Shown: in pieces, positions 19,177-29,063 of the stretch
Layout: each line of letters begins with the position of its first letter
How positions within the stretch are numbered: the stretch's first letter is position 1
Program-made: the position numbers and the translations under genes
Assembly (NCBI GenBank): GCA_025454815.1
Contig: JALONR010000040.1
Location: forward strand, 1-56,301
Reading direction: 5' to 3'
DNA length: 56,301 nucleotides
Source: Bacteroidales bacterium
GTDB taxonomy: Bacteria; Bacteroidota; Bacteroidia; Bacteroidales; VadinHA17
Notes under the pieces: generated by a model
What the model was told of the DNA's origin: nothing
Databases searched by the model: none
What the model saw: the letters and a program-made list of their open reading frames with translations, nothing else

Positions 19177-21342
19177 ATGAAAGGAATTCCTTCTAACCTT
19201 CTTATCTGGTTATTTCTGTTTTCCTGTCCCGGTGCTGGAATAGCAGGAGATCCGGTAAAACCTTTTAAAACAGAAACTCCCCCGGTAATTGACGGTATCC
19301 TCGATGAGGAGTTCTGGAAGAGCAGTCAGTGCCTGTCCGGTTTTAAGTCATTCATCCCTGATTTCGGAAAGGAGCTTCCGTTTAATACCATTGTGTGGCT
19401 TGCATATGACGAGGAGAATATTTACTTCGCCTTCAAATGCTATGATAATGAACCTGGTAAAATAAAGGCATCAGTCGATTCCAGGGATAAGATCAGGCAG
19501 GATGACTGGGTTTGCGTAAATCTCGACTCATACAATGACCAGCAAACTCTCTACTGTATCTACGCAAATGCCAACGGCATACAGATGGACACCAGGTTTG
19601 CCGCAGGTAACGAAGATCTTGGTGTAGATCTTGTATGGTACAGCGCCGGCAGGATAAACGATGACGGCTACACCGTGGAGATGCAACTCCCGCTTAAAAG
19701 CATCAGGTTCTCAAATAAGGAGCCGGTGATGATGTCAGCATTCTTTGAGAGGTATGTCAGCAGAACCTCAACGCATGTCTCCTTTCCCGAACTTGATCCA
19801 GCCAAGGGATATGCATTCTTTGGCCAGATGCAATCTATTCAATATGACGGCGTTAAGCATTATGCTCTACTTGAGATACTTCCCTCTGTTACCTATTCCT
19901 ACAAAGGAGAACAGGTTGAAGGCAAAATGACTGCCACTGAAAATAAGCCAGATGCAGGGCTCACAATTAAATATGGCATAACATCGCAGTTGATCCTCGA
20001 TGCTGCCATCAATCCCGATTTCAGCCAGGTGGAAGCTGATGCCGGACAGGTTGATGCCAACCTCAGGTACCAGCTTTTTTATCCTGAGAAAAGACCGTTT
20101 TTTCAGGAAGGGAATGAGAATTTCAAGATAGGGTCCACAGGTTCCTCTCCCATGGATCCAATGGGAGCACTGGTTCATACAAGAAATATCGCGAATCCGA
20201 TAGCAGGAGTCAAACTGTCAGGCAAGATAGGGTCAAAAAGCTATATATCAATCCTATACGCTGCAGACAGAGTCCCTGAAACAGATAATGACCTGTACGG
20301 CAATTATTCACATTTTCCTGTTATCCGATACAAACGTAGCCTCAGGGATGACAGTTACCTGGGAGTCCTGGCCACCTCGGTGATCAACAGTGGCATCAAT
20401 AACTATGTTGGAGGTGCTGACGGCAATCTCAGGCTGAACAAATCCACGATGCTTGAATTTCACTCACTGCTTTCATCAAACATCGATGGAACGGAAGAAA
20501 GCAATATTTCCGGGCATGCGCTTGGTGTGAATATTCTGTCAGATCAACGTAATCTTACCTATGCTGTTGCTTTAAAGGAGATCAGTGAGAACTTTATTTC
20601 ACAGACCGGTTACATAGACAGAACTGGTATTACCATCATGAGCGGATCTGTAACCCCAAAACTGTACCCCGCATCAGAAATTTTCAGACGAATTGACATC
20701 GGCATCTTCACCGGACAGCTCAGAGATAACATATATGATCTCTGGGAAACAACCAATTCATTGTCTGTTACAAACTGGATCGGCGGGACAGTAAGGACCA
20801 AAATACAGTACAACTATTCCACCGAGATCTACCAGGGAGAGAAATTCAATACGTCAGGACTGCAGTTTACGATGACCGGCACCGCCGGGACCAGATTTGA
20901 CGGGACCATTTCATACAGAAGAAGAAACGCCATATACTACCCTGAATCCCTGCAGGGATACGGCAATGTATTCGCAGGAGAAATAAGATACCTCCCGCTT
21001 GAAAAGCTTCATACCCAGCTTTCCGTCACTTTCCAGGATCTTTATGATGATTCAGACAGTGAAAAAATCTTTGATTACCTGCTCCTGAGGGGAAGAGTCA
21101 CCTGGCAGCTGAACAGGTATCTTTTCCTTCGAAGCATCGTCGAATATAACGATTACAGGAAATCAGTCAGCACAGACTTTCTTGCCTCCTTCACCTATAT
21201 CCCCGGCACCGTTTTCCATATTGGCTACGGGTTTCTCTCAGAGTACAGGACCTGGAATGGTATGAACTACATTGAAGGCGAACGCCTGACAGCGATGAAA
21301 AGAGGATTCTTTGTTAAATTATCCTACCTGTTCAGGCTGTAG
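19177..21342 (+). CDS. DUF5916 outer-membrane protein with CBM9-like N-terminal domain
   Basis: About 721 residues from the ATG at 19177; a GTG at 19159 would add six residues ahead of the signal peptide (MKGIPSNLLIWLFLFSCPG). Residues 25-220 form a carbohydrate-binding-family-9-like domain (PPVIDGILDEEFW, WLAYDEENIYFAFKCYD, GYTVEMQLPLKSIRF). The remainder is the DUF5916 region, with FYPEKRPFFQEGNENF as its recognisable core and many alternating amphipathic strands ending in KLSYLFRL, as expected for an outer-membrane beta-barrel. Function unproven in this family. It precedes a SusC/SusD pair by 440 bases, with a terminator between them, so it is probably separately transcribed. Confidence 0.82.
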   Translation: MKGIPSNLLIWLFLFSCPGAGIAGDPVKPFKTETPPVIDGILDEEFWKSSQCLSGFKSFIPDFGKELPFNTIVWLAYDEENIYFAFKCYDNEPGKIKASVDSRDKIRQDDWVCVNLDSYNDQQTLYCIYANANGIQMDTRFAAGNEDLGVDLVWYSAGRINDDGYTVEMQLPLKSIRFSNKEPVMMSAFFERYVSRTSTHVSFPELDPAKGYAFFGQMQSIQYDGVKHYALLEILPSVTYSYKGEQVEGKMTATENKPDAGLTIKYGITSQLILDAAINPDFSQVEADAGQVDANLRYQLFYPEKRPFFQEGNENFKIGSTGSSPMDPMGALVHTRNIANPIAGVKLSGKIGSKSYISILYAADRVPETDNDLYGNYSHFPVIRYKRSLRDDSYLGVLATSVINSGINNYVGGADGNLRLNKSTMLEFHSLLSSNIDGTEESNISGHALGVNILSDQRNLTYAVALKEISENFISQTGYIDRTGITIMSGSVTPKLYPASEIFRRIDIGIFTGQLRDNIYDLWETTNSLSVTNWIGGTVRTKIQYNYSTEIYQGEKFNTSGLQFTMTGTAGTRFDGTISYRRRNAIYYPESLQGYGNVFAGEIRYLPLEKLHTQLSVTFQDLYDDSDSEKIFDYLLLRGRVTWQLNRYLFLRSIVEYNDYRKSVSTDFLASFTYIPGTVFHIGYGFLSEYRTWNGMNYIEGERLTAMKRGFFVKLSYLFRL

Positions 21343-21782
21343 ACATGAAACTGAAGCATTGATTGCCAATCTGTACCCTGCATTACCTTCAGTGCACGGG
21401 CCCCCAACAAGTAATTCCTTATTTGCATCTCTGCCAGCCTGTGGGTCTGTCCGGCACCTGTAATTTCACCGTTCCGGTAAGATTTTTTTTCGCTTCGTGC
21501 AGCAAAATAATAATCCACCCGTCTTTTATTGGTTAAACGGAAGCCGGAAAAGGCTCTTTATGAAAGGTTCAGGAGTAACTCCAACTCAATTCCATTCCGT
21601 CATCGAAATTTCCCTGCGGTACTATAACCATGGCATCTGCTCATGGTTTTTTGCTTCAGGTAATTCAAACTCCACACTTATAAACAAACAAACAGGATGA
21701 AGTAATCATTATTCAAAAAGAAAATTGCCTGGACAGTACTTTTCTTTAATTACATATTAACTAATAACTTAACCTTAATGCC
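21343..21782. other. 440-bp intergenic region upstream of susC
   Basis: No convincing gene. The short open frames here lack start context and recognisable domains. It holds a strong hairpin terminator at 21626-21652 and then an A+T-rich stretch (21700-21780) that should carry the susC promoter; TACTTTTC near 21737 resembles a -7 box. Confidence 0.5.
21626..21652 (+). terminator. Rho-independent terminator ahead of susC
   Basis: A perfect 7-bp stem (AACCATG with CATGGTT), a 9-base loop and a run of six T. It lies 284 bases past the DUF5916 stop and about 130 bases before susC, so it either ends a long 3' tail or acts as an attenuator or small-RNA end. Confidence 0.65.
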
Positions 21783-24700
21783 ATGAGAAGAATTCTTATT
21801 CTATTCTTGCTTGTTTGCTTAGCATTGCCTTCAGTCAACGCTCAGCAAAGAACACTTTCAGGCACTGTTACCGGGGCAGACGACGGGCTGCCTGTGATCG
21901 GATGTACGGTGCAGCTGAAAGGTACTACTATTGGTACTGCCACTGATATTAACGGCAGGTACTCGCTGGGTGTTCCCGCGAATGCAGAGGTAGTTGTTTT
22001 CACCTATGTAGGGATGAAAACCCAGGAAGTTACAATCTCCGGACGCAATGTTATTGACGTTGTGATGGAGGCTGACGTCATGGGACTTGACGAAGTTGTT
22101 GTAACTGCCCTGGGCATATCCCGCGAGAGAAAATCCCTGGGGTATGCCACACAGGAAGTACGGGCAGATGCTGTTTCAACAGTTAAAACTTCGAACTTCG
22201 TAAACAACCTCTCGGGAAAGATCTCCGGTGTACAGATTCAAAGGAACCAGAACATGGGAGGTTCCACTAACGTTATTGTCCGCGGCAGCAAATCACTGGT
22301 AAACAGCAACCAGGTGCTTTATGTTGTCGATGGAGTTCCCATCAATAACCAGATCGGAAAATACACCGATGTTGGTGTTACCGCCGGCCAGGCTGCAACT
22401 GTTGCCGGTTATGACTATGGTAATGCCGCATCAGATATAGATCCTGAGAGCATTGAGTCGATCAATATTCTTAAAGGAGCAGCAGCCACAGCCCTTTATG
22501 GATCACGCGCATCTGCCGGTGTGATAATGATCACCACCAAAAAAGGAAAAATGCTGAAAGAGGGAGAGAAAGCTCCGATAGGTGTATCATTAAGCTCAGG
22601 TTTCACCTTCAGTAAAATTGACAAATCAACCTTCCCCGTCTACCAGGATCAGTACGGCGCCGGCTATGGTTACGGAGACCCGCCAGACTTTGCTTTGAGA
22701 ACTACCTCGGGGAGTCTCACAACCAATGATCCGGTCAATGATCCCCTGGTAAGATGGGTACAAACGACTGAAGACGCATCTTTCGGTCCCAGATTCGATG
22801 GCCTGCCGGTGTGGGGCTGGTATTCGGTTGACCCCGAATCACCATGGTACAAGCAATCAAAACCCTGGGAGTTCTCAAAGAACGGCCCTATCACCTTCTT
22901 TGAAACACCGTATACCTATACCAATACTGTTGCTATCGATAAAGCTACTGATTTCAGTGCCATGAGGCTGTCCTACACCAACTACAACGCAACAGGTTTG
23001 CAGCCTAACAGCTCGCTGAAAAGAAATAACCTGACACTGACCGGAACCTGGAATGTCAATAAAAAACTCACGGTTTCGGCTATAGGTAACTACATCCTGC
23101 TTAAGGGTAAGGGCCGTAATACAACAGGTTATAATGGTAATATCGTAACCAACTTCCGCCAGTGGCAACAGACCAACCTCGATTTCAAGGACCTTAAGAG
23201 GGCCTATGAACTTACCCAGAGAAATTTGACCTGGAATTATAATTCGTCACTGGATTATCCTATTTATTCCAATAACCCATATTGGGATGCATACCAGAAC
23301 TATGAGACTGATTCAAGAACCCGATTTATCGGTAACGCCTCGGTCAATTATAAAATTTTCGACTGGCTGGATTTATATGGACGAATAGCTGCAGATACAT
23401 ATTATGAGATGCAGGAAGAAAGAAGAGCGGTAGGAAGTGTATCCATGCGTTTCGGACTTGCAAACGTGCCGGCCAGGGTCACATCCGGCTATCTCCGCAG
23501 GGATAACACTTTCAGCGAATACAACGTGGATCTCATGATGAAATTCAACAAAAAAATCGGAGAATCACTGAGTATCAACGGAATATTGGGTTATAACGAG
23601 CGAAGGACAAATAATACCTTCTTCTCCAACGCCACCAATGGCGGATTGCTCATTCCCGGCATCTATTCATTGCAAAACAGTTTGCAGGCATTACCCCTGC
23701 CTTTGGAAGTTAACCAGATTGTGGGTGTAAGGAGCGAATACATCAGCCTCTCACTTGGGTACAAGGACTTCCTCTTCCTTGACGGAACATACCGTAATGA
23801 CTACGCCTCCACACTGCCTGCGAACAACAACAAATATCAGTATCCTTCAGTTACCGGGGCATTTCTGTTTTCAAATATTCTCAATAAAGACTGGCTGAGC
23901 CTTGGGAAGTTACGACTGAACTATGCCCAGGTAGGAAATCTCGCCGGCTTTGACCTTCTTTATGATGTTTACCTGGCCAACAGCCCGATGAATGGTGCCA
24001 ATACGCAACTGGCTGCCATAAAGAGGAATCCGGACCTTAAGAATGAGCGGACAAACAGCATTGAAGCGGGTCTCGAAATGTCATTCTTCAATGCCCGTGC
24101 CGGTTTCGACCTTGCACTTTATCAGACAAATTCTATGGACCAGATAATTCCTGTTACTGTCAGCCAGACTACCGGGTTCCAGAGCCTGATGCTTAACACC
24201 GGAGAAATTCAGAATAAGGGAATTGAATTTACCCTGAGTGCCACCCCGGTTAGAACAGGGTCATTCAGCTGGGATATGGTAGTGAACTGGTCAAAGAATA
24301 AGAACGAAGTAATTGCCCTATATCCGGGTATTACAAACCTACGCCTGAACTCAGTCAACTTACAGGGTGGAGTCACGGTGAATGCAGAGGTCGGAATGCC
24401 ATATGGAACAATCAAGGGAAAAGATTATACCTATGATGACGATGGTAACAAGATAATCGATGCAGAGACCGGTACACCTGTAATTACAAGTTCAGCTGCC
24501 GTTTCAATCGGAAACTTTACCCCCGACTGGACTGGAGGTATCAATAACTCATTCAGTTATAAAAACCTGGCATTGAGCTTCCTCGTCGATGTGCAAAAAG
24601 GAGGTGATATATTCTCACTTGACATGTATTACGGCCTCTCAAGCGGATTGTATCCCGAGACTGCCTTCATCAACGACCTGGGTAATCCGGTCAGGGACCC

Positions 24701-25124
24701 GATTGTCTGGGTTGACGAGGATGATCACAGCAAGGGCTATGCCTCCACAAGCGGCGGATACATCATCGAAGGTGTTAATATTGTTGACGGAGTCAGCGTA
24801 CCCAATAAAACGCGAGTTGACGCAACCAATGCCGACGGATTTGGTATTGGCCTTCTGCCCCATTCAGCATTTGTTTATGATGCCAGCTACGTTAAACTGA
24901 GAGAAGTTGTATTCACTTATAACGTTCCATCCAAATTGCTGAACAGGACATTCATCAAAGGAGTATCAGTCAGTGCAATTGCATCGAACCTCTGGATAAT
25001 ACATAAGAATTTACCGTACGCCGATCCTGAGTCAGGAATGACCGCCGGCAATATCCAGGGCTACACAACCGGATCACTGCCGACCACGCGTGATTTCAGT
25101 TTCAATTTAAAACTTAACTTTTAA
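21783..25124 (+). CDS. SusC/RagA-family TonB-dependent outer-membrane transporter
   Basis: 1113 residues. Signal peptide about 1-20, then a carboxypeptidase-regulatory-like domain (RTLSGTVTGADDGLPVIGC, DINGRYSLGVP) to about residue 95. A TonB-box-like segment (LDEVVVTALG) follows. The plug domain covers about 115-255 (LSGKISGVQIQR, VLYVVDGVPINN, IESINILKGAAATALYGSR) and is followed by a 22-strand-type barrel ending in FNLKLNF. There is no N-terminal STN domain, so anti-sigma signalling through the receptor is not expected. SusC proteins import glycans or peptides with a SusD lid using TonB energy. The SusD gene follows 11 bases later. No glycan-degrading enzymes flank the pair, so the substrate is open. 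Confidence 0.95.
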   Translation: MRRILILFLLVCLALPSVNAQQRTLSGTVTGADDGLPVIGCTVQLKGTTIGTATDINGRYSLGVPANAEVVVFTYVGMKTQEVTISGRNVIDVVMEADVMGLDEVVVTALGISRERKSLGYATQEVRADAVSTVKTSNFVNNLSGKISGVQIQRNQNMGGSTNVIVRGSKSLVNSNQVLYVVDGVPINNQIGKYTDVGVTAGQAATVAGYDYGNAASDIDPESIESINILKGAAATALYGSRASAGVIMITTKKGKMLKEGEKAPIGVSLSSGFTFSKIDKSTFPVYQDQYGAGYGYGDPPDFALRTTSGSLTTNDPVNDPLVRWVQTTEDASFGPRFDGLPVWGWYSVDPESPWYKQSKPWEFSKNGPITFFETPYTYTNTVAIDKATDFSAMRLSYTNYNATGLQPNSSLKRNNLTLTGTWNVNKKLTVSAIGNYILLKGKGRNTTGYNGNIVTNFRQWQQTNLDFKDLKRAYELTQRNLTWNYNSSLDYPIYSNNPYWDAYQNYETDSRTRFIGNASVNYKIFDWLDLYGRIAADTYYEMQEERRAVGSVSMRFGLANVPARVTSGYLRRDNTFSEYNVDLMMKFNKKIGESLSINGILGYNERRTNNTFFSNATNGGLLIPGIYSLQNSLQALPLPLEVNQIVGVRSEYISLSLGYKDFLFLDGTYRNDYASTLPANNNKYQYPSVTGAFLFSNILNKDWLSLGKLRLNYAQVGNLAGFDLLYDVYLANSPMNGANTQLAAIKRNPDLKNERTNSIEAGLEMSFFNARAGFDLALYQTNSMDQIIPVTVSQTTGFQSLMLNTGEIQNKGIEFTLSATPVRTGSFSWDMVVNWSKNKNEVIALYPGITNLRLNSVNLQGGVTVNAEVGMPYGTIKGKDYTYDDDGNKIIDAETGTPVITSSAAVSIGNFTPDWTGGINNSFSYKNLALSFLVDVQKGGDIFSLDMYYGLSSGLYPETAFINDLGNPVRDPIVWVDEDDHSKGYASTSGGYIIEGVNIVDGVSVPNKTRVDATNADGFGIGLLPHSAFVYDASYVKLREVVFTYNVPSKLLNRTFIKGVSVSAIASNLWIIHKNLPYADPESGMTAGNIQGYTTGSLPTTRDFSFNLKLNF

Positions 25125-25135
25125 TTGAAAAAACC

Positions 25136-26635
25136 ATGAAAAAGATATTGATATGTATTTCAGTTATCCTGGCGCTTTCCGCCTGCACCAAACTGGAAGA
25201 TCTGAACAAAAACGTAAAGGATTTTACCACCGTATCGGGTGAATCACTCTACAACGGAGCTACAAGGCAATTCATGATCCAGTTGTCCACAGAAAATGTA
25301 AACAACAACCTTACCCTTATGTGGATGCAGCACTTTGCCAATACAACATATCCTGATGAAAGCAGGTACGATATGACTACACGTGGTGTACCCGTAGCTA
25401 CTATGAATGCCATGTACAGGCTTGTGCTCACGAACTACAAGGAAGCAGCCAGGGTATTGGAGATTCAGCCTCTGGCTGGCATTTCCCAGGCGCAGCGTGA
25501 TAATCAGCTTGCTATCATCGAAATAATGTCTGTGTTCGCATGGAGTTATATCATTGAAAACTTTGGAGACATGCCATATTCAGAGGCACTTGACTTCAAT
25601 TATCCATCACCTGTTTATGATGATGCTCTTACTGTTTATAAGGATCTCATAGACCGGCTTGACGCAGCAATGTCTCAACTGGATGTCACTGTTGGCGGTA
25701 TGCCGGAAGGGTATGATAATATATGCGGAAGCTCACCGGCAGGAACTGTTATGTGGCATAAATTTGCAAACACATTAAAACTCAGGATGGGCCTGATGCT
25801 CTATGATGTGGATGCCGGTTATTCCAAAACTGTTGCAGAGGAAGCCGCTCCGGACATTTTTGATGAAGGTGATGTCATGACGATGAACTGGCTGGCAGAA
25901 GCACCCAATGAAAATCAGCAGTTTATCGACTTTGTTCAGTCAGGCCGTGATGACTATGTCGTAACTTCCAATTTAATCGATGCAATGCAGCCATCTGCGC
26001 CAAAACCGGACACAAGTATATTGATTGTCACGGTCACCGATCCACGACTTAAATTCTATGCCACCCCTGTTGTCGGCAGTAATCCTCCTGTTTTTCTTGG
26101 AGGTGCACAGGGACAGGCAAACGGATTTCCGTCGTTCTCACATGTTCATCCGATGCACCTTGAGGCAGACAGACCATGGATAATAAGTGACTACACGGAA
26201 GCTGAATTCCTCCTGGCTGAAGCAGTGGAGAGAGGGTTTAACGTTGGAGGCACTGCTGAAACACACTATAACAATGCAGTAGAATCATCAATTCTCTACT
26301 GGGGCGGAACACCTGCAGAAGCAGATGCATACATGGCTCAGCCTTCAGTGGCTTATGCAACAGCCTTCCCGACCTGGAAACAGAAAATCGGTACCCAGGC
26401 ATGGCTCGCCTACTGGCTCCGGGGAAATACACTCTGGAATTCATACAGGAGACTCGATTATCCCAGGCTGTTTGCTCCTCCAAACTATAAGCACAATATT
26501 AACAAGGTACCTGTCCGGTTGTTTTACCCTGTTTCCGAACAGACCCTGAATGCTGAAAACTACGAAGCTGCTTCAACTGCAATTGGTGGCGATTCACCAT
26601 TGACAAGGCTGTTCTTCGATAAGGAGATTTACTAA
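25136..26635 (+). CDS. SusD/RagB-family nutrient-binding lipoprotein
   Basis: 499 residues starting with a lipoprotein signal (MKKILICISVILALSAC, Cys then TKLEDLNKN). The helical TPR-like scaffold of the SusD_2 type subgroup follows: NNLTLMWMQHFAN, LEIQPLAGISQAQRDNQLAI, YIIENFGDMPYSEAL (the characteristic fGdvPYsea motif) and, near the end, DYTEAEFLLAEAVERG. It caps the SusC barrel and binds the ligand. It is co-transcribed with susC (11-base gap), and a strong terminator follows. Confidence 0.94.
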   Translation: MKKILICISVILALSACTKLEDLNKNVKDFTTVSGESLYNGATRQFMIQLSTENVNNNLTLMWMQHFANTTYPDESRYDMTTRGVPVATMNAMYRLVLTNYKEAARVLEIQPLAGISQAQRDNQLAIIEIMSVFAWSYIIENFGDMPYSEALDFNYPSPVYDDALTVYKDLIDRLDAAMSQLDVTVGGMPEGYDNICGSSPAGTVMWHKFANTLKLRMGLMLYDVDAGYSKTVAEEAAPDIFDEGDVMTMNWLAEAPNENQQFIDFVQSGRDDYVVTSNLIDAMQPSAPKPDTSILIVTVTDPRLKFYATPVVGSNPPVFLGGAQGQANGFPSFSHVHPMHLEADRPWIISDYTEAEFLLAEAVERGFNVGGTAETHYNNAVESSILYWGGTPAEADAYMAQPSVAYATAFPTWKQKIGTQAWLAYWLRGNTLWNSYRRLDYPRLFAPPNYKHNINKVPVRLFYPVSEQTLNAENYEAASTAIGGDSPLTRLFFDKEIY

Positions 26636-26644
26636 TATTGAATC

Positions 26645-26682
26645 AGGCCGTCTCAGTCAACAAAACTGAGGCGGCCTTTATT
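26645..26682 (+). terminator. Rho-independent terminator after susCD
   Basis: A 12-bp stem (AGGCCGTCTCAG against CTGAGGCGGCCT, one G-U pair) with a 9-base loop, then TTATT. It starts 10 bases after the susD stop. Confidence 0.85.
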
Positions 26683-26805
26683 CTCTTTCATTTCTTTACA
26701 GGAGCCAGCCTCCTGTCCTGATGTGGCCCGGGTTGGGATATTTTTGTCCAACACATCATAGTCAGGTCAATTTAGAAAGTATCTGAATGCGTAATAATTA
26801 AGAAA

Positions 26806-27144
26806 ATGAGAAAAACTGCATTATTATTAGGTTCAGTTATCATATCCTCATGGTTTTCAGCTGCCTGGTCGCAGAATAACTGCAAGGTTCTGAAACCCGG
26901 GATTGACAGCACATATGCCGGAGACTGTAAACAGGGGCTGGCAAATGGCCAGGGAACAGCTACCGGTATAGACCGGTACACCGGTGAGTTTAAAAAAGGG
27001 CTGCCTGACGGAACCGGCACCTATATCTGGAATAACGGCGACAAATATGAGGGCGAATGGAAAAAAGGGCTGAGAGAGGGCACCGGGAAATATACCACCA
27101 GGTACAATGGCCGTGACTCAACTATCTCGGAGAAGAAAGTATAA
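26806..27144 (+). CDS. Small secreted MORN-repeat protein
   Basis: 112 residues with a signal peptide (about 1-22, ending AWSQ). Three MORN repeats follow: YAGDCKQGLANGQGTATG, YTGEFKKGLPDGTGTYIW and YEGEWKKGLREGTGKYT. The third ends close to the C-terminus. MORN repeats form a beta-hairpin sheet that binds lipids or proteins; bacterial secreted forms are mostly uncharacterised. Only three repeats and a short Lys-rich tail suggest a small peripheral protein. An alternative frame stays open past the stop and into the next short frame, so a longer ancestral product is possible. Confidence 0.78.
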   Translation: MRKTALLLGSVIISSWFSAAWSQNNCKVLKPGIDSTYAGDCKQGLANGQGTATGIDRYTGEFKKGLPDGTGTYIWNNGDKYEGEWKKGLREGTGKYTTRYNGRDSTISEKKV

Positions 27145-27206
27145 AGCCATATGTAATTCTTTTCCGGAATGGTGTAACAAGGGTTTCATGTATCAGGACC
27201 GGAGAT

Positions 27207-27488
27207 ATGCCCTTACGTGTTTACTATAAATTTACAAGGGGAGGAACCTCATCGGAACATACCAGCCCTATAAGCAATCTTCTCCTCCAGGGAAGCTCCG
27301 GAAACGAGAGCAGTTCCACCAATTATTTCGGCTTTGATGATGTCACTTTCCCCTTTGAAGGAAAAATAACTTTCTCCGCTCCGAGTGCATTGAGTTCGCC
27401 TGGTTCACCATCTGCTGTGACGCTCAACTATGAGTTGAACTTTGTCATTAATCAGACCGGCGCCTGGATGGTTACTATATTCTATTGA
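27207..27488 (+). CDS. Hypothetical beta-rich protein or remnant
   Basis: A 93-codon frame from an ATG at 27207. The frame is open further upstream, into the end of the MORN gene, without another ATG nearby. The product is Ser/Gly/Thr-rich and strand-like, ending with an aromatic stretch (AWMVTIFY). No signal peptide and no family that I recognise. It could be the surviving C-terminus of a larger surface protein. Confidence 0.3.
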   Translation: MPLRVYYKFTRGGTSSEHTSPISNLLLQGSSGNESSSTNYFGFDDVTFPFEGKITFSAPSALSSPGSPSAVTLNYELNFVINQTGAWMVTIFY

Positions 27489-27520
27489 TTCAGAAACTAT
27501 CACCCGCCGCCACTTAGCAC

Positions 27521-27766
27521 ATGGAATTTCATCGGGTCTGTACCTGCTGTAATCTCTTCTCTCCAGGTGTGCAGATAGTTGCCCGGGAGATGCTATACCC
27601 GGAGGGGATAGGCAGGAAATTGAGGGAGCAGAACGATGGAGGATTGATTCAGATAAATGCTACAGGTTCTGATGCATCAGCGGCACAGACTGTGGCCGCT
27701 GCATGGCAGTCTGTCCCTTCAGCCACAGAAACAACATCTTTCACAATTTCGTGCGGGTATTGTTAA
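27521..27766 (+). CDS. Hypothetical short frame, doubtful
   Basis: An 81-codon frame in a 750-base stretch that otherwise carries no clear gene. It has no signal peptide, no recognisable motif and a Cys-containing C-terminus (FTISCGYC). It may be decayed sequence. It is listed so that 27145-27903 is accounted for. Confidence 0.2.
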   Translation: MEFHRVCTCCNLFSPGVQIVAREMLYPEGIGRKLREQNDGGLIQINATGSDASAAQTVAAAWQSVPSATETTSFTISCGYC

Positions 27767-27903
27767 GGAACTCAAGACTTTTTGTCCGTCTTGCCTTCCA
27801 TGGTGGTAATATTATTTACGGACACAAACCAGCCATAAAGGAAAAGCAGACTGGATGAAGACCTGATCGGCCAGAATCCACCTGAAGAAATACGGCGGTG
27901 TAA

Positions 27904-28757
27904 TTATCCGGGCAGACTATTCAGGAATCTCATGATTGCTTCGTTGAACAGGGCGGGCTGCTCAATTGGTATTAAATGGCCTGACCGGGGTATAATCTCC
28001 CTCCGGGAATTGGCAATCCCTGCATTCATTGCACCGGCGTGCGCATGCACATCCGAATAAGTGCCGGCACCCTGATCTCTGAAAGTGATTTTATGGCAAC
28101 CTTTGCAGCAGGTTGAGTGGGGACCCTGTTATCCCTGCCAAGATTTGGAATTAACTTCATTACTTTTTCTTTTGCCTCTGTATTCCCTGCATAAATTTCA
28201 TACGGATCATCCATAATGAAATATTCAATTAATTTGACCGGATCAGTATAATTTTTGGGATCGAAATGGCCTCCACGGTTATCCATATGTGAAGTATAGC
28301 CAAATCCGCTCACAACGGCGCCGACCAGCACCAGGCCGTTGACTTTTTCAGGATAGGTAAGCGTAAAATCTATGGCCAGACGACCACCGGAAGACATGCC
28401 GAATATAACTGCCCTGTCAATGTTTAATTGCTCAAACACCCGGTTCAGGTCTTCGATGTGAGAATACTTCATCTCAGGATCTGTAGATTTGCCATATCCC
28501 CGGCGATCGTAACGCACAACCCGGTAACTCTTTGCCAGCAAAGGAAATTGTTCATCCCAGATTTCACGATTAACCATCCCGTCATGGAGCAAAACAATAT
28601 TCTCTCCGGTGCCGGACATTTCATAGAACAGCTTCCCTCCATCCACCAGCACATATCCGGTATCAACAGATAAGGATTTAACTAATTCCGTGTCCTGTGC
28701 AACGGAGCTTGTAACTGCCGTAAAAAGCATGCAAAAGATTAACAGGTTCTTTTTCAT
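27904..28757 (-). pseudogene. Secreted alpha/beta hydrolase, frameshifted near the C-terminus
   Basis: The first 243 codons (from ATG at 28757) encode a signal peptide (ending VAQD) and an alpha/beta hydrolase: LLHDGM (oxyanion region), RYDRRGYGKS, and nucleophile elbow FGMSSGG with Ser. The frame ends early at 28026 (RMCMRTPVQ then TGA). In another frame the true tail continues: DVHAHAGAMNAGI, then EIIPRSGHLIPIEQP (catalytic His), and LFNEAIMRFLNSLPG to a TAA at 27904-27906. At the junction (around 28050), the normal segment between RVPALI and DVHAH, which should carry the catalytic Asp loop, is missing. A small frame-changing deletion is the simplest reading. The product would lack the catalytic acid and His. 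Confidence 0.83.
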
Positions 28758-29063
28758 TTACTTTTTGTCTTTGTTTCATGCAATTTACAACAGTAAATGC
28801 CATTAGTCAAGTATCATTTGCCCGAAAAGGACGACCGGTATCCTGCTTACCCCTGCAGCAGGATGTTCAGGACAATGATCATCCTGCATCCTGTGGTGTG
28901 TCCCCGGATACACCAGCTGTTGCTGATGCATAGGTACCGGGAAGTTACAGGACATTTGAGCCAGCCAGATTTGTGAAATGAATATGCTGACCCATTATGG
29001 CATCTGTAACTTCTCAGATCCGACCAACCCGGCAGGAGAACTTCTCAGAAAGGAACAATTTGT
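28758..29063. other. 306-bp non-coding stretch
   Basis: No gene is supported. It contains an 8-bp inverted repeat (GCAGGATG at 28858-28865 with CATCCTGC at 28880-28887, 14-base loop) without a T-run. The left edge should hold the promoter of the frameshifted hydrolase. Confidence 0.4.

Noticed and set aside
21497..21700. A 67-codon plus-strand frame upstream of susC
   Set aside because: It contains the terminator hairpin, has no family resemblance and has no plausible ribosome-binding context.
28858..28887. 8-bp inverted repeat as a terminator
   Set aside because: There is no T-run on either strand and the loop is 14 bases; it is noted only within the intergenic entry.
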